64,000 nucleotides of DNA from Pseudomonas sp. H9 (GCF_004353925.1 NZ_SMOK01000013.1:1-64000); one strand, 5' to 3'; shown: positions 38,193 through 48,208, counted from the first letter of the stretch. The notes: generated by a model not told the origin, from the sequence alone. Made by a program: numbers and translations.

Positions 38193-39998
38193 ATGCCTGA
38201 TTACAAAGCCCCCTTGCGTGATATTCGCTTCGTTCGTGACGAGCTGCTGGGTTACGAAGCGCATTATCAGAGCCTGCCGGCTTGCCAGGACGCCACTCCA
38301 GACATGGTGAATGCCATCCTCGAAGAAGGCGCCAAGTTTTGTGAACAGGTGTTGGCCCCGCTGAACCGTGTCGGCGATCTGGAAGGCTGCACCTGGAGCG
38401 AGTCGGGCGTGAAAACCCCAACCGGTTTCAAGGAAGCCTACAACCAGTTCGTTGAAGGCGGCTGGCCGAGCCTGGCCCATGACGTCGAACATGGTGGTCA
38501 GGGCCTGCCTGAGTCGTTGGGCCTGGCAATCAGCGAAATGGTCGGTGAGTCGAACTGGTCGTGGGGCATGTACCCTGGCCTGTCCCATGGCGCGATGAAC
38601 ACCATCTCCGAGCACGGCACCCCCGAGCAGCAGGAGACCTACCTGACCAAGCTGGTGTCTGGCGAGTGGACCGGCACCATGTGCCTGACCGAACCTCATT
38701 GCGGTACCGACCTGGGCATGCTGCGCACCAAGGCCGAGCCTCAGGCTGATGGTTCCTACCAAGTTACCGGCACCAAGATCTTCATCTCGGCCGGTGAACA
38801 CGACATGGCCGACAATATCGTGCACATCGTGCTGGCGCGTCTGCCCGATGCACCGGCTGGCACCAAAGGCATCTCGCTGTTCATCGTGCCGAAGTTCCTG
38901 CCAACCGCTGAAGGCTCAGTCGGTGAGCGCAACAAGGTCAGCTGTGGCTCCATCGAGCACAAGATGGGTATCCACGGCAACGCCACCTGCGTGATGAACT
39001 TCGACGCAGCGACCGGTTACCTGATCGGCCCGGCCAACAAAGGCCTGAACTGCATGTTCACCTTCATGAACACTGCGCGTCTGGGTACCGCGCTGCAAGG
39101 CCTGGCCCACGCTGAAGTGGCGTTCCAGGGTGGCCTGAAATACGCTCGCGACCGCCTGCAAATGCGTTCGCTGACTGGGCCGAAAGCGCCGGACAAAGCC
39201 GCTGACCCGATCATCGTCCACCCTGACGTGCGTCGTATGCTGCTGACCATGAAGGCCTTCGCTGAAGGTAACCGTGCGATGGTTTACTTCACCGCCAAGC
39301 AGGTCGACATCGTCAAATATAGCCAGGACGAAGAAGAGAAGAAGAAAGCTGACGCACTGCTGGCTTTCATGACCCCAATCGCCAAAGCTTTCATGACCGA
39401 AGTCGGTTTCGAAGCAGCCAACCACGGCGTACAGATCTATGGCGGCCACGGCTTCATCGCCGAGTGGGGCATGGAGCAGAACGTTCGCGACAGCCGTATC
39501 TCTATGCTGTACGAAGGCACCACCGGTATCCAGGCGCTCGACCTGCTGGGCCGTAAAGTGCTGATGACCCAGGGCGAAGCGCTCAAGGGCTTCACCAAGA
39601 TCGTGCACAAGTTCTGCCAGGGTAACGAAGGCAACGAAGCGATCAGTGAGTTCGTCGCACCGCTGGCCCAGCTGAACAAAGAGTGGGGCGAGCTGACCAT
39701 GAAAGTGGGCATGGCCGCGATGAAAGACCGCGAAGAAGTCGGTGCTGCATCGGTGGACTACCTGATGTATTCCGGTTACGCCTGCCTGGCTTACTTCTGG
39801 GCCGACATGGCGCGCCTGGCTGCCGAGAAGCTGGCTGCCGGTACGTCTGACGAAGCGTTCTACACCGCCAAGCTGCAGACCGCGCGCTTCTACTTCCAGC
39901 GCATCCTGCCGCGTACCCGTACTCACGTGGCTGCCATGCTGTCGGGTGCCAACAACCTGATGGACATGAACGAAGAGCACTTCGGTCTCTCGTACTGA
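38193..39998 (+). CDS. Long-form (FadE-type) acyl-CoA dehydrogenase A
   Basis: A 601-residue FAD enzyme of fatty-acid beta-oxidation, longer than the usual 380 residues because of an extra N-terminal segment and a C-terminal acyl-CoA_dh_C extension. Family blocks: [19 protein letters not shown] (FAD/substrate contact), [22 protein letters not shown] segment, [20 protein letters not shown], and the catalytic-base region [16 protein letters not shown] near residue 438. It has a close relative at 41632-43410. The 268 bases upstream hold no other gene. A terminator follows. Confidence 0.93.
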   Translation: MPDYKAPLRDIRFVRDELLGYEAHYQSLPACQDATPDMVNAILEEGAKFCEQVLAPLNRVGDLEGCTWSESGVKTPTGFKEAYNQFVEGGWPSLAHDVEHGGQGLPESLGLAISEMVGESNWSWGMYPGLSHGAMNTISEHGTPEQQETYLTKLVSGEWTGTMCLTEPHCGTDLGMLRTKAEPQADGSYQVTGTKIFISAGEHDMADNIVHIVLARLPDAPAGTKGISLFIVPKFLPTAEGSVGERNKVSCGSIEHKMGIHGNATCVMNFDAATGYLIGPANKGLNCMFTFMNTARLGTALQGLAHAEVAFQGGLKYARDRLQMRSLTGPKAPDKAADPIIVHPDVRRMLLTMKAFAEGNRAMVYFTAKQVDIVKYSQDEEEKKKADALLAFMTPIAKAFMTEVGFEAANHGVQIYGGHGFIAEWGMEQNVRDSRISMLYEGTTGIQALDLLGRKVLMTQGEALKGFTKIVHKFCQGNEGNEAISEFVAPLAQLNKEWGELTMKVGMAAMKDREEVGAASVDYLMYSGYACLAYFWADMARLAAEKLAAGTSDEAFYTAKLQTARFYFQRILPRTRTHVAAMLSGANNLMDMNEEHFGLSY

Positions 39999-40018
39999 GT
40001 CATCTGCTGTAACGAAAA

Positions 40019-40048
40019 CGCCTGCCCTTACCGGCAGGCGTTTTTTTT
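40019..40048 (+). terminator. rho-independent terminator of acyl-CoA dehydrogenase A
   Basis: A perfect 8-bp stem CGCCTGCC/GGCAGGCG with a 6-base loop is followed by eight T, 20 bases after the stop codon. Confidence 0.92.
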
Positions 40049-40056
40049 GCCTTGTG

Positions 40057-40127
40057 GTAGGAGCGGGCTTGCCCTGCGATTGTGGTTTACCTGTCACACC
40101 GCTATCGCGGGGCAAGCCCGCTCCTAC
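40057..40127. repeat. REP-type inverted repeat pair, copy 7
   Basis: Head-to-head REP units directly after the terminator; the left arm has a base change (GCCCTGCG). It separates the dehydrogenase from the diguanylate cyclase gene. Confidence 0.88.
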
Positions 40128-40224
40128 AGACAGTTCCCGACCAAGTGCATTCATCTATTCATGTGCGCTGCCGACACATTAAAGGCACAATGCCATTATT
40201 GATCTGCCGGGTCGGAGATTACCC

Positions 40225-41508
40225 TTGTTTCGTTTATCCGCTGTACGCCCAAGCCACTTCCTGCCGTCAGTCTGTCTGCTGGTGTCTGGGCTCGCTGCTG
40301 CGTATGTGAAAGACCTCAACGTCTTTTTCACGTCGCTGTTCAATGTTTTGCCTACCCTGGTTTTGTTGCTGGGCGGCGCCTACTGCACCGTGTATCGCCG
40401 CCAGCGCGAGCTGTTCCTGATGGTCACGGTGTATATCGCTTATTTCCTGCTCGATACCCAGGCCGACTTTTACCGTGACAACAGTCGCGTACGGGAAGAT
40501 GCGGCGATCGTTTTCCATCTGGTCTGCTTGCTGTTGCCGCTGATGTTCGCCCTTTACGGTGCTTGGCAAGAACGTACCCATCTGTTCCAGGACATGGTTG
40601 CGCGCTTTGCAGTTTTGCTGGCCGTTGGCAGTGTCGCCCTGGGCCTGGAGCAAAGTTTTCCACAAGCGCTGCTGGGCTGGTTGGCCGAGATCCGCTGGCC
40701 GTCGCTGCATGGCCAGTGGATGAGTTTGATTCAGCTGGCCTATCCGGTGTTCTTGATTGCTTTCGTGGTGCTCGTGGTGCAGTACCTGCGACAGCCCAGG
40801 CCCCTGCATGCAGCACAGATTGTCGGCCTGATCGGGATCTTCTGGATGTTGCCGCAAACCTTCATTCTGCCGTTCACCCTGAACATCATGTGCAGCCAGG
40901 TGATGCTGATGATCGCGGCGGCGGTGTCGCACGAGGCCTATCAGATGGCCTTTCGTGATGAGCTGACCGGCCTGCCGGGGCGTCGCGCACTCAATGAGCG
41001 CATGCAGCGTCTGGGGCGCAACTATGTGCTGGCGATGACGGATGTCGATCACTTCAAGAAATTCAACGACACCCATGGCCACGATGTCGGTGATCAGGTG
41101 CTGCGTCTGGTCGCCAGCAAGTTGTCGAAGGTCACAGGTGGTGGGCGTGCCTATCGTTACGGCGGTGAAGAGTTTGCCTTAGTGTTCGCCGGCAAAAGCA
41201 TTGAAGAATGCTTGCCTCATCTGGAGGCGGTGCGCGAGGTGATCGCGAACTACAACATCCAACTGCGTAACCAGGAGAGCCGACCGCAGGATGATCATCA
41301 AGGTCGTCAGCGGCGCGGCGCCTCAGCGGCTTCCAGTGTGTCGGTCACCATCAGTATTGGTGTGAGCGAGCGTCTTCTCGATCATCGCTCACCCGACGAA
41401 GTGCTCAAGTCGGCAGACCAGGCGCTGTACAGCGCCAAAGGCGCAGGGCGCAACTGCGTTATGGCTTACGGTCATCAGGCCAAGCGAGGGGCGGTGCGCA
41501 CGGCGTGA
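40225..41508 (+). CDS. Membrane diguanylate cyclase (GGDEF domain)
   Basis: A 427-residue protein predicted to make cyclic di-GMP. Residues about 10-235 form roughly six or seven hydrophobic helices with no recognised periplasmic domain. The GGDEF domain (about 245-415) has DELTGLPGRRAL, TDVDHFKKFNDTHGHDVGD and an intact GGEEF active site near residue 313. The inhibitory RxxD I-site five residues before it is absent (TGGG), so feedback by product may be weak. The start is a TTG with GGAG eight bases upstream. It sits between two related acyl-CoA dehydrogenases. Confidence 0.88.
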   Translation: MFRLSAVRPSHFLPSVCLLVSGLAAAYVKDLNVFFTSLFNVLPTLVLLLGGAYCTVYRRQRELFLMVTVYIAYFLLDTQADFYRDNSRVREDAAIVFHLVCLLLPLMFALYGAWQERTHLFQDMVARFAVLLAVGSVALGLEQSFPQALLGWLAEIRWPSLHGQWMSLIQLAYPVFLIAFVVLVVQYLRQPRPLHAAQIVGLIGIFWMLPQTFILPFTLNIMCSQVMLMIAAAVSHEAYQMAFRDELTGLPGRRALNERMQRLGRNYVLAMTDVDHFKKFNDTHGHDVGDQVLRLVASKLSKVTGGGRAYRYGGEEFALVFAGKSIEECLPHLEAVREVIANYNIQLRNQESRPQDDHQGRQRRGASAASSVSVTISIGVSERLLDHRSPDEVLKSADQALYSAKGAGRNCVMAYGHQAKRGAVRTA

Positions 41509-41631
41509 CTGAAAGTGACTATTCGGTCGCTAGATGACCCTATGTCTCGCAAAAGTTGTTCGGTTACACTGGCTGCATAACAGTGAAACGGTCCTGCGGG
41601 GCCGTCCCCGACTCTAGTGTGAGAGGTTGCC

Positions 41632-43410
41632 ATGGCTGACTATAAAGCGCCCCTGCGCGATATGCGCTTCGTCCTCAATGAAGTCTTCGAGGTTTCCAAG
41701 CTCTGGGCGCAGTTGCCCGGCCTGGCCGAAGCGGTCGATGAAGACACCGCGCTGGCGGTGCTGGAGGAAGCCGGCAAGGTCACTGGCAAGAGCATTGCTC
41801 CGCTCAGCCGCAGCGGCGACGAAGAAGGCTGCCATTGGGACAACGGTGCTGTAAGCACCCCGGCAGGCTTCATCGATGCCTACAAAACCTACGCCGAAGG
41901 CGGTTGGGTTGGCGTGGGCGGTGACCCGGCCTACGGCGGCATGGGCATGCCCAAGGTGATTTCGGCGCAAGTCGAGGAAATGGTCAACTCGTCGAGCCTG
42001 GCATTTGGTCTGTACCCGATGCTGACTGCGGGCGCCTGCTTGTCGATCAACGCTCATGCCAGCGAAGAGCTCAAGGAAAAGTACCTGCCAAACATGTATG
42101 CCGGTGTTTGGGCAGGTTCCATGTGCCTGACCGAACCGCATGCGGGTACTGACCTGGGCATCATTCGTACCAAGGCCGACCCTCAGGCCGACGGTAGCTA
42201 CAAAGTCAGCGGCACCAAGATCTTCATCACCGGTGGTGAGCACGACCTGACCGAAAACATCATCCACCTGGTGCTGGCCAAACTGCCAGATGCGCCCGCT
42301 GGGCCGAAAGGGATCTCCCTGTTCCTGGTACCTAAGTTCCTGGTCAACCCAGACGGTAGCCTAGGCGCGCGTAACCCGGTCCATTGCGGTTCAATCGAGC
42401 ACAAGATGGGCATTCAGGCCTCCGCCACCTGTGTGATGAACTTCGACGAAGCGGTAGGTTACCTGGTCGGTGAGCCGAACAAAGGCTTGGCGGCGATGTT
42501 CACCATGATGAACTACGAGCGTCTTGGCGTGGGTATCCAGGGCCTGGCTACGGCTGAGCGCTCTTACCAGAATGCCATTGAATACGCCCGTGACCGTCTG
42601 CAGAGCCGTGCTCCGACCGGCCCACAAGCCAAAGACAAGGTTGCTGACCCAATCATCGTTCACCCGGACGTGCGGCGCATGCTGCTGACCATGAAGGCGC
42701 AGAACGAAGGTGGTCGTGCCTTCTCTACCTATGTCGCCATGCAACTGGACACCGCCAAGTACAGCGAAGACGCCGGTACCCGCAAGCGCGCTGACGACCT
42801 GGTGGCGCTGTTGACTCCGGTTGCCAAGGCGTTCCTGACCGACCTCGGCCTGGAGTCTGCGGTACATGGCCAGCAAGTGTTTGGTGGTCACGGTTACATT
42901 CGTGAATGGGGCCAGGAGCAACTGGTGCGCGATGTGCGCATTACTCAGATCTATGAAGGCACCAACGGCATTCAGGCACTGGACCTGATGGGGCGTAAGG
43001 TGGTGGGCAGTGGTGGTGCGCTGTACAAAGTGTTCGCCGACGAAATCCGCCATTTCACCGCGAGTGCCGGCAGTGAGCTGGGCGAGTTCGTCAAGCCGCT
43101 GAACGCTGCGCTGGACAACCTTGATGACCTGACAGCATGGGTACTGGACCGGGCCAAGAGCAATCCGAATGAAATCGGCGCTGCATCGGTGGAATACTTG
43201 CAGGTATTCGGCTATACCGCTTATGCGTATATGTGGGCGCTGATGGCGCGCACGGCGTTGGCCAAGCAGGGCGAAGACGATTTCTACGCCAGTAAGCTTG
43301 GGACCGCGCGTTTCTACTTCGCACGTTTGCTGCCGCGGATCCACTCGCTCAGCGCCTCGGTGAAGGCCGGTAGCGAGTCGTTGTACCTGCTGGATGCGGC
43401 ACAGTTCTGA
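41632..43410 (+). CDS. Long-form (FadE-type) acyl-CoA dehydrogenase B
   Basis: A 592-residue acyl-CoA dehydrogenase, clearly paralogous to the one at 38193-39998: both begin with nearly the same residues ([19 protein letters not shown] here) and share [29 protein letters not shown] and YEGTNGIQALDLMGRK (catalytic-base region). It oxidises acyl-CoA thioesters in beta-oxidation; chain-length preference cannot be read. The start has GAGAGG seven bases upstream. The gene ends just before the GacA site of rsmY. Confidence 0.93.
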   Translation: MADYKAPLRDMRFVLNEVFEVSKLWAQLPGLAEAVDEDTALAVLEEAGKVTGKSIAPLSRSGDEEGCHWDNGAVSTPAGFIDAYKTYAEGGWVGVGGDPAYGGMGMPKVISAQVEEMVNSSSLAFGLYPMLTAGACLSINAHASEELKEKYLPNMYAGVWAGSMCLTEPHAGTDLGIIRTKADPQADGSYKVSGTKIFITGGEHDLTENIIHLVLAKLPDAPAGPKGISLFLVPKFLVNPDGSLGARNPVHCGSIEHKMGIQASATCVMNFDEAVGYLVGEPNKGLAAMFTMMNYERLGVGIQGLATAERSYQNAIEYARDRLQSRAPTGPQAKDKVADPIIVHPDVRRMLLTMKAQNEGGRAFSTYVAMQLDTAKYSEDAGTRKRADDLVALLTPVAKAFLTDLGLESAVHGQQVFGGHGYIREWGQEQLVRDVRITQIYEGTNGIQALDLMGRKVVGSGGALYKVFADEIRHFTASAGSELGEFVKPLNAALDNLDDLTAWVLDRAKSNPNEIGAASVEYLQVFGYTAYAYMWALMARTALAKQGEDDFYASKLGTARFYFARLLPRIHSLSASVKAGSESLYLLDAAQF

Positions 43411-43416
43411 AAAATT

Positions 43417-43446
43417 ACGTCGTGTAAGCATTCTCGTACACGACGT
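43417..43446 (+). promoter_or_regulatory. GacA upstream activating sequence of rsmY
   Basis: TGTAAG (43423-43428), six bases, then CGTACA (43435-43440) matches the GacA consensus TGTAAG-N6-CTTACA in all but two bases. It sits inside a larger perfect 10-bp inverted repeat (ACGTCGTGTA/TACACGACGT). Its centre is about 65-70 bases upstream of the predicted rsmY start, the usual position for GacA-activated sRNA promoters. Confidence 0.85.
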
Positions 43447-43497
43447 GATGGTTTTTCGCCTCTATCGAAAGATTGGATCCACAGCTAATCTTCACAC

Positions 43498-43617
43498 ATG
43501 GACGTCGCGCAGGAAGCGCAATGTACAGAACAGGGACACGTAGGATTCCTGCCAGGATGGTGGGGCGAAATGGATGTCAGGGAAACAGTCTGCAAAGCCC
43601 CGCTTCGGCGGGGTTTT
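43498..43617 (+). ncRNA. rsmY: Small regulatory RNA RsmY, sponge for RsmA/CsrA
   Basis: A region of about 120 bases with no good reading frame has seven GGA motifs (43500, 43512, 43534, 43543, 43555, 43572 and 43581), several in A/C-GGA context. One is in the loop of a hairpin GCGC-AGGAA-GCGC (43507-43519). It ends in a strong terminator CCCCGC-TTCG-GCGGGG plus T-run (43598-43617). A -10-like TAATCT lies at 43486-43491 and no -35 is visible, as expected for GacA-dependent activation. RsmY titrates the translational repressors RsmA/RsmE. I recall rsmY lying between an acyl-CoA dehydrogenase and a LysR gene in P. putida, exactly as here. Confidence 0.93.
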
Positions 43618-43647
43618 CTTTTGCCTGAAGAAAAGTTGCGACGCGCT

Positions 43648-44571
43648 TCAGCCCAGCACATCCAGCGGTGAAACACCCATGTGCCTTGGGTCGGCTTCCT
43701 CTTCCAGCAGTGTGCGCAGCAATTCAACCGATGCTTGCTGGCGCTGTGCATCACGAAATACCAGGCCAATCTTGAGTGGCACCCGTGGCTCGCTCAGCGG
43801 CTTCCACAGCAGTTCCTGATCGTCCTCGACCACTTCCTTGGCCCGCCCCGGCAACACGGTTGCCAGCGAGGTATGGCCCAGGCTGTCGAGAATCCCGCCC
43901 ATGTTGTTCATTTCGGCTTGTACCTGTGGCCGTCGGCCGAGGTTGGCCAATTGCGTTTGCCAGATCTGTCGCACCTGAAATTCTTCGCCGAGCAGCAGCA
44001 TGGGGAGTTCGGCAGCTTGTTTGAGCGAGACTTTCTTGAACTCCCGCAGTGGGTGCGTGTTAGGGATTACAAGCTGTAGCTCATCTTCGTACAGCAGCAA
44101 ACCGTGCAAGCCGGGTTGGCGTGGGGGCAGGTAGCTGATGCCGATGTCCAGGCTGCCGTTGAGCAGGCGCCGCTCGATTTCCAGGCCCGACAATTCGTAA
44201 ATCTGCACCACCAGGTGCGGCTGCGCCTTGCGTACCCGATCGAGCAATTGAGGTACCAGGCTCGGGCGCACGGTTTGCAGCACACCAATGGCCAGCGTGC
44301 GCAGCGACTGCCCCTTGAAGTTGCGCAACGCCTCGCGTGCGCGCTGCATGCCGTCGAGCAAGGGCAGGGCATGGTTGTACAGCGTGTGCGCAGCCAAGGT
44401 CGGCAACAGGCGCTTGTTGCCGCGTTCGAACAAGCTGACATCCAGGCTGTGTTCAAGCTGACGAATCTGTTGTGAGAGCGCTGGTTGCGACAACGACAGG
44501 CGCTCAGCGGCCCGGCCGACATGGCCTTCTTCGTAGACCGCGACGAAATAACGCAGTTGGCGAAAATCCAT
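43648..44571 (-). CDS. LysR-family transcriptional regulator
   Basis: A 307-residue regulator with the LysR N-terminal helix-turn-helix (MDFRQLRYFVAVYEEGHVGR then AAERLSLSQPALSQQIRQLE) and a substrate-binding domain (about 90-295). It is transcribed divergently from the aminotransferase gene at 44730, so that gene or itself may be its target; the effector is unknown. It converges on rsmY, with stop codon and rsmY terminator about 30 bases apart. Confidence 0.9.
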   Translation of the reverse strand: MDFRQLRYFVAVYEEGHVGRAAERLSLSQPALSQQIRQLEHSLDVSLFERGNKRLLPTLAAHTLYNHALPLLDGMQRAREALRNFKGQSLRTLAIGVLQTVRPSLVPQLLDRVRKAQPHLVVQIYELSGLEIERRLLNGSLDIGISYLPPRQPGLHGLLLYEDELQLVIPNTHPLREFKKVSLKQAAELPMLLLGEEFQVRQIWQTQLANLGRRPQVQAEMNNMGGILDSLGHTSLATVLPGRAKEVVEDDQELLWKPLSEPRVPLKIGLVFRDAQRQQASVELLRTLLEEEADPRHMGVSPLDVLG

Positions 44572-44729
44572 AAGTATTACTTATCAAAAATGCTCGAAAA
44601 ACCAAATGGCTGTTGGCAGCCAATGCGCCTAGTCTATCCCGTATTCATAAGGCTTGCAGGGCCACAAGGCGGGATGAAAACTGTGTATCTCGATGTTGTT
44701 TACATAGGATTGGCAAAAGGGTTGAAAGC

Positions 44730-46010
44730 ATGAATTTATTCAGTTTTCGCCGCCCGACGCCCGTAGTGGCTGAACGTAAGCCCGTGGCGGTTGCCGAAGC
44801 ACCCCGCGAAGCACTGTCCCGTGAGTATCTGATGCCTGCCACTGAGCGTGCGCCCCAAGTGTTCGTGCGCGGTCAGGGCTCCTGGCTTTGGGACAAAGAA
44901 GGCCATGCCTATCTCGATTTCACCCAGGGGTGTGCCGTCAACAGCCTTGGCCACAGCCCGAACGTGTTGGTCAAAGCCCTGGGCAGTCAGGCTCAGGCGC
45001 TGATTAACCCGGGAGCCGGATTTCATAGCCGTGGCTTGTTGAAGTTGGTCAACTTGCTGTGCCAGAGCACTGACAGTGATCAGGCTTACCTGCTCAACAG
45101 CGGTGCCGAAGCCTGTGAAGGGGCGATTAAGCTGGCACGCAAGTGGGGGCAGCTGCATCGTAATGGCGCCTATCACATCATCACCGCCAGCCAGAGTTGC
45201 CATGGGCGCAGCCTGGGCGCGTTGTCGGCGTCAGACCCATCGCCGTGCAATCGCTGCGAGCCGGGTCTGCCAGGTTTCAGCAAGGTGCCGTTCAACGATC
45301 TGGAAGCACTGCACGCGGCTGTCGACTCGCGCACAGTGGCGATCATGCTTGAGCCTATCCAGGGCGAAGCCGGGGTGATTCCGGCCACGGCCGCCTACCT
45401 CAAGGGCGTCGAGCGGCTGTGCCGTGAGCTGGGTATTTTGTTGATCCTGGATGAAGTGCAGACCGGTGTTGGCCGATGTGGTGCTCTGCTTGCCGAGCAA
45501 ACCTACGACGTGCGTGCCGACATCATCACCTTGGGCAAGGGCTTGGGCGGCGGTGTACCGCTGGCGGCCTTGTTGGCCCGCGGCAGCGCCTGCTGCGCCG
45601 AGGCCGGCGAGCTTGAAGGCAGCCATCATGGCAATGCGTTGATGAGCGCAGCGGGCCTGGCTGTGCTGGAGACCGTGCTGGAACCGGGCTTCTTTGAACA
45701 CGTCCAGGATGCCGGGCGCCACTTGCGTGATGGCCTGAGTCGCCTGGCGGGTCGTTATGGCCAGAGCGAGGTGCGCGGCCAAGGCCTGCTTTGGGCGCTG
45801 CAATTGAGCGAAGACAACGCCGCCGAGCTGGTCAAGGCAGCGCTGCAGGAAGGCTTGCTGCTCAACGCCCCGCAACCCGATGTACTGCGTTTGTCACCCG
45901 CGTTGACGGTGAGCAAGGGCAACATCGATGAAATGCTCCTGCGCCTGGCGCGCGCTTTTGCCCGAGTGCATTCGGCACAGCAGCACCAGCGGCGTGAAGC
46001 CACGGCCTGA
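44730..46010 (+). CDS. Class III PLP aminotransferase, acetylornithine/ornithine type
   Basis: A 426-residue subgroup III aminotransferase starting MNLFSFRRPTPVVAERKPVA. It has AYLLNSGAEACEGAIKLARK (cofactor phosphate contact), LLILDEVQTGVGRCGALLAE (PLP aspartate) and the lysine that forms the Schiff base in ITLGKGLGGGVPLAALLA (near residue 272). The closest named families are acetylornithine and succinylornithine transaminases, but the biosynthetic argD normally lies elsewhere, so the substrate here is uncertain. It diverges from a LysR regulator. AAAAGGG precedes the ATG; the open frame upstream of it does not look coding. Confidence 0.85.
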   Translation: MNLFSFRRPTPVVAERKPVAVAEAPREALSREYLMPATERAPQVFVRGQGSWLWDKEGHAYLDFTQGCAVNSLGHSPNVLVKALGSQAQALINPGAGFHSRGLLKLVNLLCQSTDSDQAYLLNSGAEACEGAIKLARKWGQLHRNGAYHIITASQSCHGRSLGALSASDPSPCNRCEPGLPGFSKVPFNDLEALHAAVDSRTVAIMLEPIQGEAGVIPATAAYLKGVERLCRELGILLILDEVQTGVGRCGALLAEQTYDVRADIITLGKGLGGGVPLAALLARGSACCAEAGELEGSHHGNALMSAAGLAVLETVLEPGFFEHVQDAGRHLRDGLSRLAGRYGQSEVRGQGLLWALQLSEDNAAELVKAALQEGLLLNAPQPDVLRLSPALTVSKGNIDEMLLRLARAFARVHSAQQHQRREATA

Positions 46011-46058
46011 GCCCCTCGAATTAACGAATTTTCTGAACCGTCTAGCGTTCCTGCGCAT

Positions 46059-46097
46059 CGCCCCGGGCCTGAAGTATTTGGCCTGGGGCGTTTTTTT
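46059..46097 (+). terminator. rho-independent terminator of the aminotransferase gene
   Basis: CGCCCCGGGCC pairs with GGCCTGGGGCG (one mismatch) across a 10-base loop and is followed by seven T. It begins 49 bases after the stop codon. Confidence 0.9.
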
Positions 46098-46160
46098 ATG
46101 GGTTGAACCCTGAGGCGGCGCTACAGTCAGTTCTATTACATTACCGAAGGGAGCTGCCCC

Positions 46161-46319
46161 ATGGACTTCATCCGCATCATCATTGCCATTCTCCTGCCAC
46201 CGCTTGGCGTGTTCCTGCAGGTTGGCTTCGGCGGCGCCTTCTGGCTGAACATTTTGCTGACGTTGCTGGGGTATATTCCGGGCATCGTGCATGCGGTGTA
46301 TATCATCGCCAAGCGTTAA
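46161..46319 (+). CDS. YqaE/Pmp3-family small membrane protein
   Basis: A 52-residue protein starting MDFIRIIIAILLPPLGVFLQ and ending GIVHAVYIIAKR. It has two transmembrane helices joined by a short loop and the PPLGVFLQVGFGG signature of the Pmp3/UPF0057 family. In yeast and plants Pmp3 proteins affect membrane potential and salt tolerance; in bacteria (YqaE) they are stress-induced and may interact with ribosome-hibernation factors. GAAGGGAG precedes the ATG. It stands alone between a terminator and a REP pair. Confidence 0.92.
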   Translation: MDFIRIIIAILLPPLGVFLQVGFGGAFWLNILLTLLGYIPGIVHAVYIIAKR

Positions 46320-46327
46320 GTGCTTTT

Positions 46328-46375
46328 CGCGGGGCAAGCCCGCTCCTACCCTGTGGGAGCGGGCTTGCCCCGCGA
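46328..46375. repeat. REP-type inverted repeat pair, copy 8 (short spacer), overlapping a coding end
   Basis: Tail-to-tail REP units with a few bases between arms. The right arm and loop encode the last residues of the prolyl oligopeptidase on the minus strand (ending SRGKPAPTG), and its stop codon at 46346-46348 is the REP's own CTA. Confidence 0.9.
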
Positions 46376-48208
46376 TTGCTGCAGTACCTGGCGATAAAAC
46401 TTCCACTCCTCTTCCAGCGCATGGGCCAGGCTGGCCGCAGTGCGAAACCCATGACGTTCCGAGGGGTAGAAGTGGCCTTCAACGTGGATGCCATTGGCTT
46501 TGAGCGCCGCCATCATCGAGCGGGTCTGTTCGGGCACCACCACAGCATCCAGCTCTCCCTGAAAGAAGATCACCGGTACCTTGATGCGTGAGGCATGCAG
46601 CAACGGTGTGCGCTGTTGGTAACGTTCACTATCGGTGAGTGGGTCGCCGATCAGCCAGTCCAGGTAATCGCCTTCGAACTTATGCGTGGCCCGGGCCAAC
46701 GCCTGAGGATCACTGACGCCGTAAAGGCTGGCACCCGCACGGAACACATCATGAAAAGCCAGCGCGCACAGGGTGGTGTAGCCACCGGCGCTGCCACCGC
46801 GGATAAACGCCAGGCTCGGGTCAATCAGCCCGCGTTTGGCCAGGTGGCCTACGACCGCGCAGGCATCTTCGACGTCGATCTCCCCCCAGCGCAGATGCAG
46901 GGCCTGACGATACGCCCGGCCATAACCGGTGCTGCCGCGGTAATTGAGGTCGGCGACCGCGAAGCCACGTTGGGTCCAGTACTGTATGCGCAGGTCGAGT
47001 GCCGGATAGCAGGCCGAAGTAGGACCGCCGTGTACGAACACGATCAACGGTGGGCGCTTGCTGCCGTTCATGGCCGGGTAGAAGAAGCCGTGAGCGGTGC
47101 CATCGCCACTGGGGTAACTCAGGGGCTGGGGGCGGCTGATGCATTCAGCCGGTAATGGAGAGGTGCCGCCAGCGAGGATCTGCACGCGATGGTCAATTCG
47201 ATTGATGGCAATGACAGCAGGCGGACGAGTTGGCGATGCAGCGATGGCGTAGAAAAAATGCTGATCCAGATCCAGGCAGCGTAAGCGGCTGTAGTCGGTT
47301 TCCACCGACTGCTGTGAGCCGTCCGCCTGGCACAGGCCAAGGCGGTTGAAGCCGCCTTCGAACCAGGTCGCCAGATACAGCTGTTGCTCAAGTGGCAGCC
47401 AGGTGCAGGCCCCCAGTTGCCAGGGTGCAGCTGCATGGTCAGCGTTTGTCGCCGCTAGCGCACACCAGCCTTGAGCTGTTTCCCCCCAGGGCTGCCAGAA
47501 GCCATTGCGGTCAGACAGGCAATACAAGCGGCCCTGCTCATCGAAGCGCGGCTGTTGCAGGGATTGCGCAGGGCCTTGCTGACCCGCGATGCACAGCGCT
47601 GCGCCCCATTGGCCGTCGCCTCTACGTTCACGGCAGAGCAACCGGGTTGCAGTCCAGGGTTGTTCGGGGCGGCTCCATTCAATCCATGCCAAGCGTGCGC
47701 CATCGGCACTCAGGGTGGGCGCAGCATAGAAGTCAGCACCTTCGGCCAGCACTTCGCGCTGCTGCTGGCTAACTGCAACCAAACGGTGTTCAACGCCCTT
47801 GGCTGTATGAGTTTCCTCAACTGCTAATACTTGGCCCTCGGCCCAGCGCAGGTCGCCGTAACGGCGCTCGCCCAGTGTGATCGGCTGGGGAGCGTCACCT
47901 TGCAGGCCCTGACTGTAGAGCTGCTGGTCGGCTTCATTGACGAACACCAGACCTTCATCGCTCAGGCAGAAGCTACCGCCGCCATATTCATAAACCCGGC
48001 TGCGTACGCTGAAGCCATCTGGTGTCAGGCAATGCGCCTGGCCATCACGCCAGTGCCAGATACGGCAGGCACCATCGCGCGGGCGAAACTCGTTCCAGAA
48101 CAGGCCCTGTGGACCAACCCGAAGCTCGGCGAAGTCGGTGCCGGCGGCAACGGCCTGTTCGGCACTGAAGCGCTCAGCCACGGGCGATGACACGGGAATT
48201 TCGCTCAT
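46346..48208 (-). CDS. S9-family prolyl oligopeptidase of the pqq locus
   Basis: A 620-residue serine peptidase: an N-terminal beta-propeller (about 1-370) and a C-terminal alpha/beta hydrolase domain with the nucleophile motif [18 protein letters not shown] (Ser near residue 462), an Asp in [14 protein letters not shown] and the His in YPSERHGFR. Pseudomonas pqq clusters often end with such a peptidase (called PqqH or PqqM in some species); its place in making PQQ is not settled. Its start overlaps the pqqE end by 35 bases. The last nine residues are encoded by REP DNA. Confidence 0.88.
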   Translation of the reverse strand: MSEIPVSSPVAERFSAEQAVAAGTDFAELRVGPQGLFWNEFRPRDGACRIWHWRDGQAHCLTPDGFSVRSRVYEYGGGSFCLSDEGLVFVNEADQQLYSQGLQGDAPQPITLGERRYGDLRWAEGQVLAVEETHTAKGVEHRLVAVSQQQREVLAEGADFYAAPTLSADGARLAWIEWSRPEQPWTATRLLCRERRGDGQWGAALCIAGQQGPAQSLQQPRFDEQGRLYCLSDRNGFWQPWGETAQGWCALAATNADHAAAPWQLGACTWLPLEQQLYLATWFEGGFNRLGLCQADGSQQSVETDYSRLRCLDLDQHFFYAIAASPTRPPAVIAINRIDHRVQILAGGTSPLPAECISRPQPLSYPSGDGTAHGFFYPAMNGSKRPPLIVFVHGGPTSACYPALDLRIQYWTQRGFAVADLNYRGSTGYGRAYRQALHLRWGEIDVEDACAVVGHLAKRGLIDPSLAFIRGGSAGGYTTLCALAFHDVFRAGASLYGVSDPQALARATHKFEGDYLDWLIGDPLTDSERYQQRTPLLHASRIKVPVIFFQGELDAVVVPEQTRSMMAALKANGIHVEGHFYPSERHGFRTAASLAHALEEEWKFYRQVLQQSRGKPAPTG

